From the NCBI RefSeq assembly GCF_933775445.1, contig NC_065876.1, positions 4,898,001-4,962,000 on the forward strand: a stretch of DNA of 64,000 nucleotides, read 5' to 3'. The notes under the pieces were generated by a model, which did no database searches, had not been told where the DNA came from, and saw only the letters and a program-made list of their open reading frames with translations. Made by a program: the position numbers and the translations under genes. Position 1 is the first letter of the stretch; every line of letters starts with the position of its first letter. The stretch is from Argentina anserina (taxonomy: Eukaryota; Streptophyta; Magnoliopsida; Rosales; Rosaceae). Below, piece by piece: positions 1 through 11,766 of the stretch.

Positions 1-3000
1 CTTTGTCAGCACCAAGGAACCTGCTACTGAACGTCGTCAGCCTTGGACTGCCGTTTATAAAACCAATCTTAAGACCGGAAAAACCGACCGCCTCACACCA
101 GGAGGTTCATACTCTCCTCTACTTCTATTACTACTATATATAGACAAGCACACACATATATAACAAGAAAATTCTAAAATGTGTTGTTATATGTAGGGAT
201 GACAATGGGGAGGGTAGGGTTAGGTGATTGAAAAATCATATACATACTTAAATTCGTTTGCATCCCCGTACCGGCCTCGATCTTATACTAGATATTCTTC
301 ATATTCATATCTTAGGGATTAAGTTCTCATACCCGTCTTAATACCCACTTCAATACTATTAATAACAATTTATTTTAATATTAAAAATTACAGTAAAGTA
401 CACTAATATAAAATTAAAATAAAATATCATGATAAAATCATCTTTTTATGTCAAAAATTGTTATACATGCAAATAATCACAATATATATTTTGATATTTT
501 TTTGTTTATTTAATTTGTCTTTTAATTTATTTAAGTGAATATAGATTACTTAGTTATATTAAATATATAATATATTAATGGGTGGGTATGAGGATGTGGA
601 TCGAATATTATCTCCGGCCCTTACCCGTTTCCACTATCCGAATAGCAGAAATCTCCATACCTATTACCTGATTTTACCCGAAACACTCCTCCAATAGGAT
701 CGAATACCCGTGGGTACCCTACTCGCTGAGTATTTTTGCCATCCCTACTTATATGTTATACATCCATTTTTTATAAATGTTTATAAAATTGTCGTTAAAG
801 TTGTAAAAAGAGTAGTAAAACTTTTGATCGACAATCTAGCTATGGCACTAGGATGTATAACATACATTTTATATTTATTTAGACAAAAATTACAAATGAC
901 CAAATCAAAATTACAAAATTTAGAACAACTTTGCAATGATCGTTCACAGAATTTACCTATTTCTAATCAAAATTACAACATTAAGAACAAGTTTGTCCAA
1001 AACTTGTAATAAGGTTGTAAATGATGTAATTACATGAATATAACTATAATTACATAAAACAGGACTTAATATTATAAGGGACTTTAACAACAAATGTGTT
1101 CTCACATTTTTGTAAATGTGTGCATGCTATACTGTAGCTATTATAGAATTTTCCATGCGGGTTTTCTTTTAACATGATGATGAACTAATGCTGATTTTCT
1201 TCTCATCTATTATGCCTCAAAATAGAGCATGCTGATTTAAGCCCCTCAGTGTCACCGTCTGGGAAGAAGATAGCGGTGGCGTCGTTTGAGGGAAAGAAGG
1301 GTGGGTGGGCAGGCGAAATCGAAGATCTAAGGACTAACATCTATGTCATGAACGTAGAGGAGCCCTACAATCGCACTAAGGTTGTAGAGAATGGCGGGTG
1401 GCCAACTTGGGGAAGTGACGATGTCATATTCTTCCACCGCAAGGATGATCATAAGCATACAACAACAGAGGATTCGAAAGTAATCAATTTTTGGGGCGTG
1501 TATCGAGCTGATATTAGCAGTGGTGTTGTTATGCGCGTGACCCCGGATAGCTTTGATGCTTTCACACCGGCAGCCATCAACGCCACCACAGTAGCTGTTG
1601 CCACTATTCGCCAGAACTCAAAGTTCAGTGATGTTCGTGAGGAAGCACAATATCGACATATAGAGATTTTTTCTTCAGAAGGAGGACAAGAACCCAAGCA
1701 AATCACTCAAAAAACCAGACCGATGGCTGACCATTTCAACCCTTTTGTGATAGGTGGTGGGAAGCGGATCGGCTACCACCGTTGCACGAGTGACGTTCTT
1801 GACGTACGTACTACCAACCAGTTTGATCGAGTTCATATATATTCTAAGACATCATATGCATGTCTAACCTAAGATCAGCTCACTGCTGATTGTTTGTTTG
1901 TTTGTTACTTGTGACAGAATGAAGAAGAGATCAAAAGACAGTTTCAAACAGTCATTTCTCCGGATCGAAATATAGGACTCTTTAGGGTCGGTGGAGGATT
2001 TCCAACATTTTCCCAAGATGGATCTAAGCTTGCATTTGTTGACAATGATTTCAAGATCGTCTACGTACTTGACAACGAACGTCTATATGAAGCTAACGAG
2101 GTACATATAACAAGAGTGCCTGACTGCCTGGTATTGATGGGTACATTATTTGTTATGTTACAGCTGCTAATTATATATAATAACTTCAATTATGTTTCAG
2201 CTAACTCCAAACAGCATCTTCTCGCCAGTTTGGAACCAGTGTGATAAAAAAGACACATTATATGTATGTATAGGACCTTCTTTCAGTGCCGATGAAACTG
2301 TAGACATCCACGCCATTCGAAATGTGTCCAGGGGTAGAAGGCAAACTCAACCGCTCACTGATGGGTTCAATAATGCCTTCCCATCCACCAATCCAGAAGG
2401 TAATCATAAAAAATAAAAATTACAGATGGTTAGTTGTTTTAACTTGTATTGCCAATCCGTGTATTGATGGGACGAAAATTGCAACAGGGACGAGATTAGT
2501 TTTCCGATCAACAAAAGATGGATACAAGAATCTATACATAATGGAAAACGCAGAAGAAGGCGCGCTTGATGGAGCAGAAGTAACAAGGCTAACAGATGGG
2601 AACTGGACCGACACACAATGTCAATGGTCTCCTAGTGGAAATTGGATAGTATTTTCGTCAAACCGCGACAAGCCTGAAGGTGCACCGGAAAAAGACCATG
2701 GTCTAGACTCAGGTTACTTTGCGATATATTTAGTTAATCCTGATGATCCAGATCATGTGTGCATAAGAGTGATAACAAGTGGGAATGACATTGGAGGGCA
2801 TGTGAACCATCCATTCTTCAGTCCAGATGGTCTTAGCATTGTGGTAACTTCAGATCTTGCTGGAGTCTCGGTTGATCCCATATCTTTGCCTATTTTTGTC
2901 CATTCAGCAAGGCCTTATGGAGACATCTTCACGATCGACATCGACTTGGATGACATAAACAAGACTGTGAAGACGTTTAACCGCATCACACACAGTAGAT

Positions 3001-3170
3001 ATGAAAATTCCACGGGTACTTGGACACGCTTCTCAACTATGCAAAACAGAGCAGCACGGAACCTTCTTAAACACAAAGAATTCACAAAGGCATGCCCTTG
3101 TCCACATCTTGGTGGAAACGAAAGTTGGCATATGACAGGCCACCTCGTCGTTCCAAAAGGATGTTCTTGA
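1..3170 (+). CDS. TolB/DPP6-N-like beta-propeller protein (3' part, five exons)
   Basis: Partial gene; the N-terminus lies left of the window. Exons read by eye are 1-104, 1226-1803, 1918-2100, 2201-2399 and 2488-3170. Phases agree at every junction and every intron is GT-AG, giving about 581 residues to a TGA at 3168-3170. The product shows repeated WD40-like/TolB blades with SPSG, SQDGSK and SPDG turn motifs (for example 'SVSPSGKKIAVASF', 'QWSPSGNWIVFSSNRD', 'FFSPDGLSIVV'). This is the pattern of plant proteins annotated as DPP6 N-terminal-like or TolB-related. The family is thought to be extracellular or secreted, but the signal-peptide region is not visible here. No hydrolase domain follows the propeller, so catalysis is not predicted. 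Intron 1 (105-1225) is enlarged by a hAT MITE. A truncated copia element starts about 150 bp after the stop on the other strand. Biochemical role unknown. Confidence 0.85.
194..747. mobile_element. Non-autonomous hAT-type MITE in intron 1 of the beta-propeller gene
   Basis: The left end TAGGGATGACAATGGG and the reverse complement of the right end TAGGGATGGCAAAAA form imperfect terminal inverted repeats. The element is flanked by GTTATATG (186-193) and CTTATATG (748-755), an 8-bp target duplication with one mismatch, which is the hAT length. The interior is AT-rich with no transposase reading frame. The ORF around 710-1009 straddles its right edge and is fortuitous. TAGGGATGGCAA-type ends are common among plant hAT MITEs. 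Confidence 0.82.
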
Positions 3171-3324
3171 TTGTCTTTCTGTTCCTTGTTGAAGCATTAC
3201 GATTTAATTACTCCCTGCATTTACTGCTTTTCGTTTAATAATGCCCTAGGTGTAAGGCTGAAGACTTGTCAGTGCTGTTATTTTTAGGTCGTGTTTAACG
3301 TGGAGTTTGTTTACTTCTGGTGCT

Positions 3325-5843
3325 TGAATCTCTAGAGTGACGACATCCGGTGGTGCTTGTGTAGCTGACACATTGGTAATCTGAACGGAACCTGTTACCA
3401 TATCGACTGGCTCACTTGTCTCCCCCTCTCAATGATACAACTCTTCAAAATATGAATTCTTTCCTTCAAGAGCAGTATCAGGAGAGGTAAAATAACTCAT
3501 GTTCTAAAAAAATAACATCCATAGTGACATAGTACTTCCGAGTAGGGGGATAATAGCACCTGTACCCAATCTGATGTCCTCTGTACCCAACAAACACACA
3601 TTTAACTGCCCGGACATCCCACTTAGAACGCTGATGTTGTAGAATATGAACAAAAGTAACACAACCGAAAACACGGGCAGGAAGATTATGAAAATAGGGT
3701 AATGAGACATGAGATGCAAGCTCCTCATAGGGAACTTTCCCCTGAAGGACACGAGATGGAAAACGATTAATGAGGTGGTCGGAAGTAATGACAGCATCAC
3801 CCCAAAGGTATTTAGGCATATGAGCACTAAAAAGAATACACAAAACCATATCAAGTAAATGATTATTTTTTCTTTCAGAAACCCCATTTTGCTCAGGTGT
3901 GTAAGGACACGTTGTTTGATGAACAGTTTCGTGTGTGTTAAAGAACTCCTGAAAGACATGATTCACATATTCCCTCCTCCATTATCAGAACGAAGAACTC
4001 GAATGGTGGCATTATATTGTGTTTGAACAGAGGTATGGAAGGCACGAAAAGCTGGAAAAACCTTATCTTTATTTTTAAGAAGAACAATCTATGAAAGACG
4101 TGTGAAATCATCAATAAATGACACAAAATATCGCATGTCTGACACAGTAGACTCTTTAGAGGGTCCCCAAACATCATAATGAATTAATTCAAAATGAAGA
4201 AAAATTTTAGTAGAAGTACTAGGGGAATAAGTAGATCGATGTCTCTTGCCCAAAACACATGTCTCACAACATAAACAAGACTCGACCACACTAATAAATA
4301 AAGTATGCATGAATTTTTTCATAACACTAAAAGATGGATGCCCTAAGCGACGATACCATAACCAAACTTCACTTAGCTTGTCAGAAATGGAGAGTAAAGC
4401 GGTCTGAGACTGTCCCCCTGGTTTTTCCCCTGCGTATGTCAAATCCAGATGAAACAACCGCCCCCTCAGATACCCCCGACCAATTACCCTGCCGGTGAGA
4501 AGATCCTGAAATATCACATACATAGGAAAAAAGGTCACAGAGCACAGAGCGTCAGTGTTCAATTGGGGAACATATATCAAATGATGAGATAAAACAGGTA
4601 CATAGAGTACATTGTGAAGCTCTATGGTGTGAGTAATACGAACGGACCTTATCCCTAAAACGGGGAATGCCTCACCATTAGCATTAGTAACATAGGGTAC
4701 GGGTGGAGGGGACAATGCGGTAAAATAAGATTTGTCATAAGTCATATGATCAGATGCACCAGAATCAATAATCCATGTATCAAAACTAACATAGTGAGAA
4801 ATATTGAAAACCATACCAATTTGACCACGGCCAATGATGGAGGTTGTAAGTGCTCCTCCAGTGGTATGATGATCATGCCCAACCACACCATAGAGATCTG
4901 GTTCCGGAATTAATTGAAGAGCTGCTTTTGCCTGGGAACGATAATTAGGCCTCTTAGGCCTAAGGTGTTGATACAATTTCCAACATGTCGCACGAGCATG
5001 GTTAGTATCATGGCAATAAGAGCAAGGAGGGCGGGGCTGATTCCCGAAGCCTGGTGGTGGTCCTTGTCGATGAAGGGGAGCAGAAGTTGCTTGCGGAAGG
5101 GATGGTGCCAGAGATTGAGCATGAACAGTAAGACTGGAAACAATAGCTGGTGCCTGAAGAATACTCTCATGCTGAGACTCATCCTTTCAGATATAGGTGA
5201 AAGCGGTGAGTAAGCTAGCTGGTTCGGTCATTCGGAGCAATTCGCCTTTCGCACTGGTATGCTTTGCATCAAGACCTTTCAGGAAATGGTGAACTCGTTC
5301 AAGGTCCTTCTCCTTGTGGTACCAAATAATATCCTCTTGATTTTTGATCATGCAGGACGTTTCACATCAATCTCAGCCCAAATATTCTTTAGTTTGGTGA
5401 AATAGTGTGCCACCGGTTACCATCCTGGTGTATAGCCAAAGCTGTGCACATTAACTCATGAACCTGTATGAAATCAGAGTCATTAGTATATAAGCTGGCT
5501 AGTGTCTCCTATATTGCATGCGTAGTGGCACATGTCTCCACCATATCAATGATCGCATCATTCATAGCTTTCCACAAGACGAACATGACAAGACCATCGT
5601 CGTCGTCCCATTTATTGTAGGCAACAATATCCTCAAGACTAGGAGCTTTAGTGACGCCGGTGACATGCCCCATCTTGTGCATGCCTTGAAGATGAGCAAC
5701 CATAAGTCATTTCCATTTACGAAATTGGCCCCATTGAGTTTGGTTCCCTCAAAAGAACCATTGTCAGAATCCTTGACAGATACTTCAAATGTCGGAACAT
5801 CAGGGATCTGAGAACTCTCTACTTCGTTACCAAAATCCATTTG
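3325..5843 (-). pseudogene. Truncated Ty1/copia element, family A, copy 1 (gag to integrase)
   Basis: On the minus strand, from 5840 downward, the sequence encodes a UBN2-type gag start, then a protease motif DSGASDHMTYDKSYF (about 4770), a GAG-pre-integrase segment with RRLGHPSFSVMKK, and integrase pieces including TTCPYTPEQNGVSERKNN (about 3900). The same gag-to-integrase order and near-identical wording occur on the plus strand at 56541-59060, so both belong to one family. Frames are interrupted (4976 to 4089, then 3966 to 3478). Similarity stops near 3325, after the integrase and before reverse transcriptase. No RT, RNase H or LTR is present. The left boundary was placed by eye. Not expected to be functional. 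Confidence 0.85.
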
Positions 5844-5939
5844 AAAAACAATGTAAAAAGTCAGGAATGATGCAGCAAAATCACAAAAAAAAAACTGATG
5901 AAAAATCTGTCATCGGTGCACTTGCCATATGAAGTCTGA

Positions 5940-6374
5940 AGAGACTCGTCAGAGATCCAACGACATTGTTGATGACAAGGAAGAGGACGACAATGTTGGT
6001 GATGATGAGGAACATAAGAGAGAGAGAGAGAGAAAAGGAGATTTAGGCCTCAATTAAGAAATTGAAAAAATGATTGAACTGGGTATAAAGATATGGAACT
6101 TGAATCACCCATATGAGGATTAGGAATTTACCTGAGTTGAAGGAATCGCCGGAATCAATGGAGATTGGTGGTTTGCTTCCTTCTCTGATTTGCATAAATC
6201 GAGAACAAGCTTATGTTTTGTTGATATGGTTTTGTAGAGAAGAAAGAGATGAGTTTAATGGTATTGATGTATGTGAGATTTCTTGCTAGACGGTGGCGTT
6301 TTGAAGAAGTGGTCGGTGTCGGTTTCGGTAGGAGACGTAGAGAGGGAGAAAGCTCTGCTGTGTTACCGAGCTAA

Positions 6375-6420
<46 letters not shown>

Positions 6421-6786
6421 GAGTTGGCATACTTAAAATGAATGGGAATTGGGCCAAGGATTTGGGCTCAAGTCTTGAGCTGAAAAGAAGGGAAAAGGCT
6501 TTCAATTAGCCCAAAATAGGTGAGAAAATTAATAATGGTAGATCTTTCACAATGTTAAACCGAAGGCCGAAGTTAAGTCGCGTAAAACAACTTAGTGAAA
6601 ATCATTTTAAAACACAAGAAATGATTTTTAAAGGTCAGAAAAACAAAATAGAGCGTCAGAAAATTTCTCATGACAACGTGTAATTTAAATGTTTAATATC
6701 AACGTATTAAACTACGTTATTCGACAAATGTCAATTAGTTAGTCCTAATGTGTCGGTTAAACGAGATTAAAAATCTCGGGTATTAC
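5940..6786 (-). mobile_element. Probable degenerate gypsy-type LTR fragment with a GA microsatellite
   Basis: There is no gene here. The stretch has the composition and order of the long LTRs seen at 41456-44482: GA-rich blocks (about 6009-6030 and 6376-6420), a GCCGGAATC segment, and a terminus ATCTCGGGTATTAC at about 6772-6786 that resembles the LTR terminus GAGGGTTATTACA. The right edge coincides with the point where similarity to the paralogous segment at 13255 begins, as expected for an insertion junction. No partner LTR or target duplication was found. The assignment rests on similarity by eye. Confidence 0.4.
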
Positions 6787-6787
6787 G

Positions 6788-7270
6788 GTATCATGTCTTC
6801 GCAGCAACATCAACAACAAAATTTTGTTCCCGGAAGACATGTTTGATATCATGCATGCAGTGGTGTATCTATATTGAAGACTATATGGGTTTAAGCCCAG
6901 ACGAAAACTTGCCAACCTATATTTTATTTATATGAGCTTTGTTTGACAACTTGTTCTCTAGTTGAGTTAGCTAAGTTTCTATGTGAGAAAGTCGTTGCAT
7001 CCCGTTTCGAGCACTAACATTCTCTCTTTTCTCATATGCTCCTTGATCAAGAAAAAGAAAGCCAAATAATTGAAAACAATATTGACAAAAAAAAATTTGT
7101 ATCGACACACTTAATTAGCCTAGACGAATTATACATCCTGCATCCGCCCCTACATGCATGATGAAACAATTCTCCAACGACATTGGTTCTGGCCATTGAT
7201 ACAACCAAACAGAACTTAAGAGCCTCCTGACTTTGAAATTGTGGAAGTCATGCAAAAGAGACAATAATGA
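6788..7270. repeat. Duplicated segment, copy 1 (interrupted); paralogue at 13255-13440
   Basis: Bases 6788-6850 and 7153-7270 match 13262-13440 in the same order. Shared tracts include GTTCCCGGAAGACATGTTTGA, AACCAAACAGAA(C/G)TTAAGAG and AATGAGACCAACT. Copy 1 is split by the MITE at 6858-7152 and abuts a poly-T tract at about 7271. The minus strand of both copies has short open frames that could be a decayed gene fragment, but the frames differ and I do not recognise the product. Confidence 0.7.
6858..7152. mobile_element. Short hAT MITE (295 bp) with a perfect 8-bp target duplication
   Basis: CATGCATG occurs immediately left (6850-6857) and right (7153-7160). The ends are CAGTGGTGTATCTA and, as reverse complement, TAGGGGCGGATGCAGG, imperfect terminal repeats of a kind seen in plant hAT MITEs. 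The paralogous segment at about 13310-13330 lacks the element. There is no coding capacity. Confidence 0.8.
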
Positions 7271-7990
7271 GACCAACTTTTTTTTTATTACACGAAATTT
7301 CATTCAATAAAACTGTAATTACAGAGCAATCACAACACCCACTAAGGGATTACAACTACAAGCAAACAACATCAAACTACTTATCCTCACTCTGAAGCCG
7401 AATTAGGCAATGGATCTGATGGAAGCCGAATTGGGCAGCCAATCAGATTAACTTGACCAAAATATGTAGCAATTACTGGGACAAGATTTGACCACAATAA
7501 AAATTCATTGGGTGGGCCATCTTAGGATCTCCAGGAATCCTCAACACATGTTGATAATATACCACATGGCCAAATGCTGGCATAAAGTAGGGTACTTGTA
7601 ACAACGAACCAACTACCTGCATCCAACCACCCATCAAAATCCATGACGACAACTCTGACTCTAAATAGCAATGACTTATATGAGATCTGAGATGCAGATC
7701 CAAAAACTAAACTAAACTTGCAACTAAGAACAAGAACTAAACAACAATAAAACTTGGCCCAAAAGCCCAAACACAAAGCCCAAAACAAGAGGCCCAACAT
7801 AAATCCCATCTTTCCCAACTTACTCTCAGTGTCGCAGATCTTCCCTCTTTCTAATGCACACCAGCATCACCTCAATATCGTCGCCAATGAGCACAACATC
7901 ACCACCATGCTACATCTCTTGTCCTAGATAGCAATCGGGATCCGAAAACTACCCAAAACCCAAAATAAATTTCCAAAAATGCCTCAAACC
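7271..7990 (-). mobile_element. Putative LINE-like (non-LTR) 3' end, minus strand
   Basis: The left edge is a poly-T tract (about 7279-7288). On the minus strand this gives a tail after GAATGAAATTTCGTGTAATA, a layout typical of non-LTR retrotransposon 3' ends. Upstream on that strand (7473-7818) lie short reading frames of about 100 residues with no domain I recognise. The insertion sits at the boundary of the duplicated segment, whose paralogue continues without interruption at 13440. No right-hand target duplication was identified, and the 5' limit is a guess. Confidence 0.45.
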
Positions 7991-8019
7991 CCTTTGTGAT
8001 TTGCAACTTTTTCATACTA

Positions 8020-8200
8020 ACTTTGATTTGGGCATGCCGCGTGTCTACGAACTCGTATCGACGAGGTCCACAACTTTTGTGAAAGATGTTTTCTCGAATA
8101 ACTTACCCATTAAAAAATCAACTTTGAGAGTCACTACACTTAAAACGACTATCGATACGAGTTGAAGATAAAAATAAAACCGTAAGAAAGAGTAAAAGAT
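8020..8200. repeat. Fragment related to the long gypsy LTR
   Basis: ACGAACTCGTATCGACGAG followed by a CACAACTTTTGTGAA-type tract (about 8047-8080) matches ACGAACTCGTATCGACGAGCT plus CTACAACTTTCGTGAA inside the long LTRs at about 44249 and 50848. The flanking sequence is diverged. The rest of 8200-8904 shows no supported gene. Confidence 0.45.
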
Positions 8201-8904
8201 TCGAGGCGTATCAGCTTTTGTGGTGGCTAATTTGTTTTTACCATCTATGGTGTGAAATTGATTATTGGTTGGTTCAGAAGCAGTTGGTTAGCAATCACAA
8301 CTACTACGATTCTCGCGACATATTTATGAAACTTGTTTGTTATCTTTGCTTGTGGCTAATCCAAATTTGCAAGTACCGCATACTAAAAGGAATGCAAACA
8401 TGGTGCTTGGCAGCCTATTGTGATTGAGTCTTAGATGAGATGTATTGCGTTTTCTGGTCCTCCCCCTTAAGAGGCAGTTGGAGTTTATAATGTGCAAGTA
8501 TTTTGAAGTTCAATAAAGTTTTACCTCATTTTTCTCACTTTTAGACTTCTGCGTATGATGCCATCAAATTTGGATGCATCAGTTTTATAGTTGTAGAAGC
8601 TTCTAATACCTATTAGATTTTTTTTGTAAATAACTTGGGAAGAATTCTTCATAAAAATAATCATGTACTTATCATTTGCAATGATCCCAAATGTTTCCTG
8701 AAGAGCGAGCATAGGGAATGAGATATCAGACTCGAATTTGGCAACTTGACGAATAATGAAAAGTATAGAGGCTCAACTGCAATTTGCTTCAATTTAACCG
8801 ACCTGATTTAGCGTCGTTTCAAACCAAATCAAAATCCCTAAACCCCATAATCAGTCGCAGGGCGCTTAAACCCGCCAAAGTTTTAGGAGCATGGAGCTGA
8901 GCTT

Positions 8905-9880
8905 ATGGGGCCATTTACCGCTACTGGTTCCAAGAACTCCGTGGAGTACATTCTTCAAACCCTTTGGAGGACCCGGAAGACCGGTCTTGACCGGGCCGAC
9001 CGGGACATAATCCGAGACATGCTCCAGCTTTAAAACGAATCGGATCTCGACCCGGTAACTGTCACTGTTGTAAAGTTTCAATCTTTTTTGAATTTGGTGG
9101 TGTTTAAAATTTGGGGTTTTTATCCTAGCTTTTGGTGTGTCTTCGGATTTTGATACGGAGATGCGTGTACGAAAATGTGAAAAGGGATGAGATTCAGAGC
9201 CTGTTTCCCGATGAGGTGGTGCCGGAATTACAGAGGCTGCTGACGCTTTTGCTGCAGAAGTTTCAGAGAGAATGGCGGGAAGATGCACTCGAGGACCAGG
9301 TTATACACATTGTGATTGCTCTGCATTGCTCTATGTGATGCTATTAATTTGATGTGTTGGACTGTTTGGACTGTTAACGTTTTTGTTTGGAAATGTTTAT
9401 GAAAAATTAGGGCGGTCTGCCGCGGTTGAAGACGATGACGTGGGACGTAGAGATTCCGGAGGCAGAATTTGCTGACCCTGTTGCTGTTATCAACTTGAAG
9501 GTACTGCTATATTTGTGTTATGTCGTAATGTGTAGTGGGTTGAATTCTCAATGTGGTAGAAATGTGAATCGGAGTCTTATATGCTTTGTAATTGTAGTTC
9601 TGTTTCCGCAGCTATTAAAGGATTCTCAGTCTTTCATAACAGAAGTGAAGTTTCAGTTGGCTAATGATACTCTAGAAACAATGCTGAATTCCATGCATTG
9701 CATTAGGGATCAGTTTTCTAATGTGGTAAAGCCTCATTTTTCCAGTTTCCCCTTCATCTCATCTTATGTGATAAAATGGAAACAAATTTCTTGTTTAGGT
9801 TTTCTAATTCTGCATTATCATTTCGTTCTCAGGGTGAAGCATCAAATGATCATTTATCTCAAGATGCTAATGCATTGTAG
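8905..9880 (+). pseudogene. COMM-domain protein gene with an in-frame stop in exon 1
   Basis: Five exons with agreeing phases: 8905-9054, 9129-9299, 9411-9500, 9612-9725 and 9833-9880, about 190 codons. The N-terminal helical part contains LQTLWRTRKTGLDRADRD and a segment after CVYENVKRDEIQSLFP. The C-terminal part begins LPRLKTMTWDVEIPE and runs through INLK, VKFQL and a final helix, which is the conserved-Trp plus beta-strand pattern of a COMM domain. In other eukaryotes COMM proteins scaffold the Commander/CCC trafficking complex; the plant role is unclear. Codon 43 (9031-9033) is TAA within an otherwise family-like exon. The last frame ends at TAG 9878-9880, and the same frame then stays open for 11 more codons to another TAG. 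Introns are GT-AG and intact. A fresh pseudogene, a sequence error, or translation from a later start are all possible. Confidence 0.68.
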
Positions 9881-10340
9881 AATGTAGATACCCCATCAGC
9901 AGCAGATAAAAAATGGTAGGGCTCACTCAAATATTTCTTGTGCGTACAGTTTTGATGACTATTGCCAGATCAAATGTAAAACTTTTCTATCATTAGGTTG
10001 TATGTTTGGCACTTTGGTGTCCGTATTGCCATTGATGCTTTTAACTACCCCAAATATCTAAAGCAGTTAAAATTTAGGAGTTCCTCTTGAAAATGTAATA
10101 CGACAGGCCTGTGGTTTGTGTATCTTAAAGTATTTATACAGTAATCTCCTGAGTACAGAATGAGAGAAGTTTATACATCTAGTTTTTATTATGGTTGGTT
10201 AAGATCATGTTGACTGTGAATCTGTGATAGCAGATCTCAGATTGATGTAATCACAAAAAAGGAAATATTTATTTGCGAATTTCAGGAATTGCCTGATTCG
10301 TTTATTATTCTGATATGGAAAAGCCTCAATCATATATGGG
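9881..10340. other. Gene-free stretch after the COMM-domain gene
   Basis: AT-rich DNA. Apart from the 11 open codons following the TAG at 9878, I see no supportable coding sequence, repeat or RNA gene. It may include 3' untranslated sequence of the COMM-domain gene. Confidence 0.5.
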
Positions 10341-10345
10341 CCAGA

Positions 10346-10600
10346 TGTTAGGACCAACATTCTATAAACCCTATATTATCTTGGGCTGGTGTATTTATTT
10401 ACTTATTAGCTGGTTATTGGACCCGGATCGAGTCTTTTGCTAAATGGATACCAAACTAGGGTTGGGGTATGAACAACTATATAAGGCATTTAGACTATTG
10501 TAAGGGGGGAAATGAAATGAATATCATGTTTATCTAATTTATTGTTTGCAATTCCTTTAATTTCCTTCATTACCTAGTTTCATGGATTATGATCCTATTA
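10346..10600 (+). mobile_element. Possible short solo copia LTR
   Basis: The stretch begins TGTTAGGACCAACATTC and is flanked by CCAGA at 10341-10345 and again at 10601-10605, a possible 5-bp target duplication. It contains ACTATATAAGGCA (about 10478), which resembles an LTR TATA box, followed by an AT-rich polyadenylation-like stretch. The 3' end is TATTA instead of the usual CA. A single 5-bp match can arise by chance, so this is tentative. Confidence 0.42.
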
Positions 10601-10605
10601 CCAGA

Positions 10606-11763
10606 AGCCCAGAATTAACTTCTTAGAGCTACAGTATCAAAGTCAATTTGGGGACGTAGGAAAAAATTAGTGGGTTTAGGCACCATATAGCGCTTTGAAG
10701 CAATGGCGAAAAGTGTTGAGCAATTGAAAAAAAAGTTATCATGGTTGTGAAAATAGTGTTTGCAAGATGAGTGGTCACTATATGAAATGAAAAGATATGG
10801 AATTTTTGCCACTTACTTTTCTTTCTCAAACCATTAGTAAGATGCTTTAAACTGAAGTGCCTATACTCTTTAACTTTACACCTTGTGGAAGGATACTGTG
10901 AAAGTGTGAAATCATATGATAGAACAGGGAACAGTGTAGTGCACCACAAATCCATGTAAGATTTTGTGAGTTTCATGGAGTCACTGCTGCGATATTTGAT
11001 TTCTTGTATAAAAAATTGAGTGGTGTGTTTCTTTGTATAACAGCTTCTAAGCCTAGCTCATGTGATGCAGACCGAACAATATGGCTCCTTTGTGTAGAAA
11101 AATTGATGCAACAGCAGTAAGTGGCAAATATGTTCTCTTTCCCAGCATGCACGAAATATTAATGTGTGAAGGGTTGAAAAATCCTGGTCTAGTTGTACAA
11201 AAGGACATCTTTAGTGCTAATATGATTCATTGATTCATCACTTTTTGACAAAGGAACTGTTAATATATCCATGTGTTTGTTGCAACGTACAAGTAACATA
11301 GAGAGGGTTGGTCCTGGAATCAATTCTTGCGGTTGGCTAAAGTTTGATGTATTAGAATCTGTGTCATCTAAAAGGTTGTTAAAATTGACCAGTTTGATTG
11401 AACTTTCAAATCCTATGCTATTAGGGTGGAGGTTAACTCCAAGGTAGCTAACTCAGATAGGAGACATTTCTCCTTTATTTTTATTTTCCCATTAAAATAG
11501 AGAATCATTGTTGAATTTGTATTCATTTTGGTATGTTGGCCATCGTTTCTCAATCACAGTCTGCACTAAGCGTAGTAGCTCCTTCAGTTCTGTTTCTTTT
11601 TTTATTTTGCTTTCATATTAGCCTAATGTTTAGCAACTGAAGCTTGTAATTTGTCACGTCTAGAAGAGTTTGATAATTTGGACTTTTAGCCATGACTTCA
11701 TGCTTCCAAATTTCATTCTCAATTTTCCGTGTGAACTGGAACCGTGGCTGCACTAGTTGAATC
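10606..11763. other. Intergenic stretch without supported genes
   Basis: AT-rich sequence. Frames on the minus strand at 10615-10976 are low complexity and lack any recognisable domain. A short plus-strand stretch at about 11040-11120 (coding for KPSSCDADRTIW then CVEKLMQQQ) could be a stray exon but has no clear partner. Confidence 0.4.
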
Positions 11764-11766
11764 TTA

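Noticed and set aside
8866..9288. 140-codon minus-strand frame over the COMM-domain exons
   Set aside because: Antisense shadow; the plus strand shows phase-consistent exons of a known domain.
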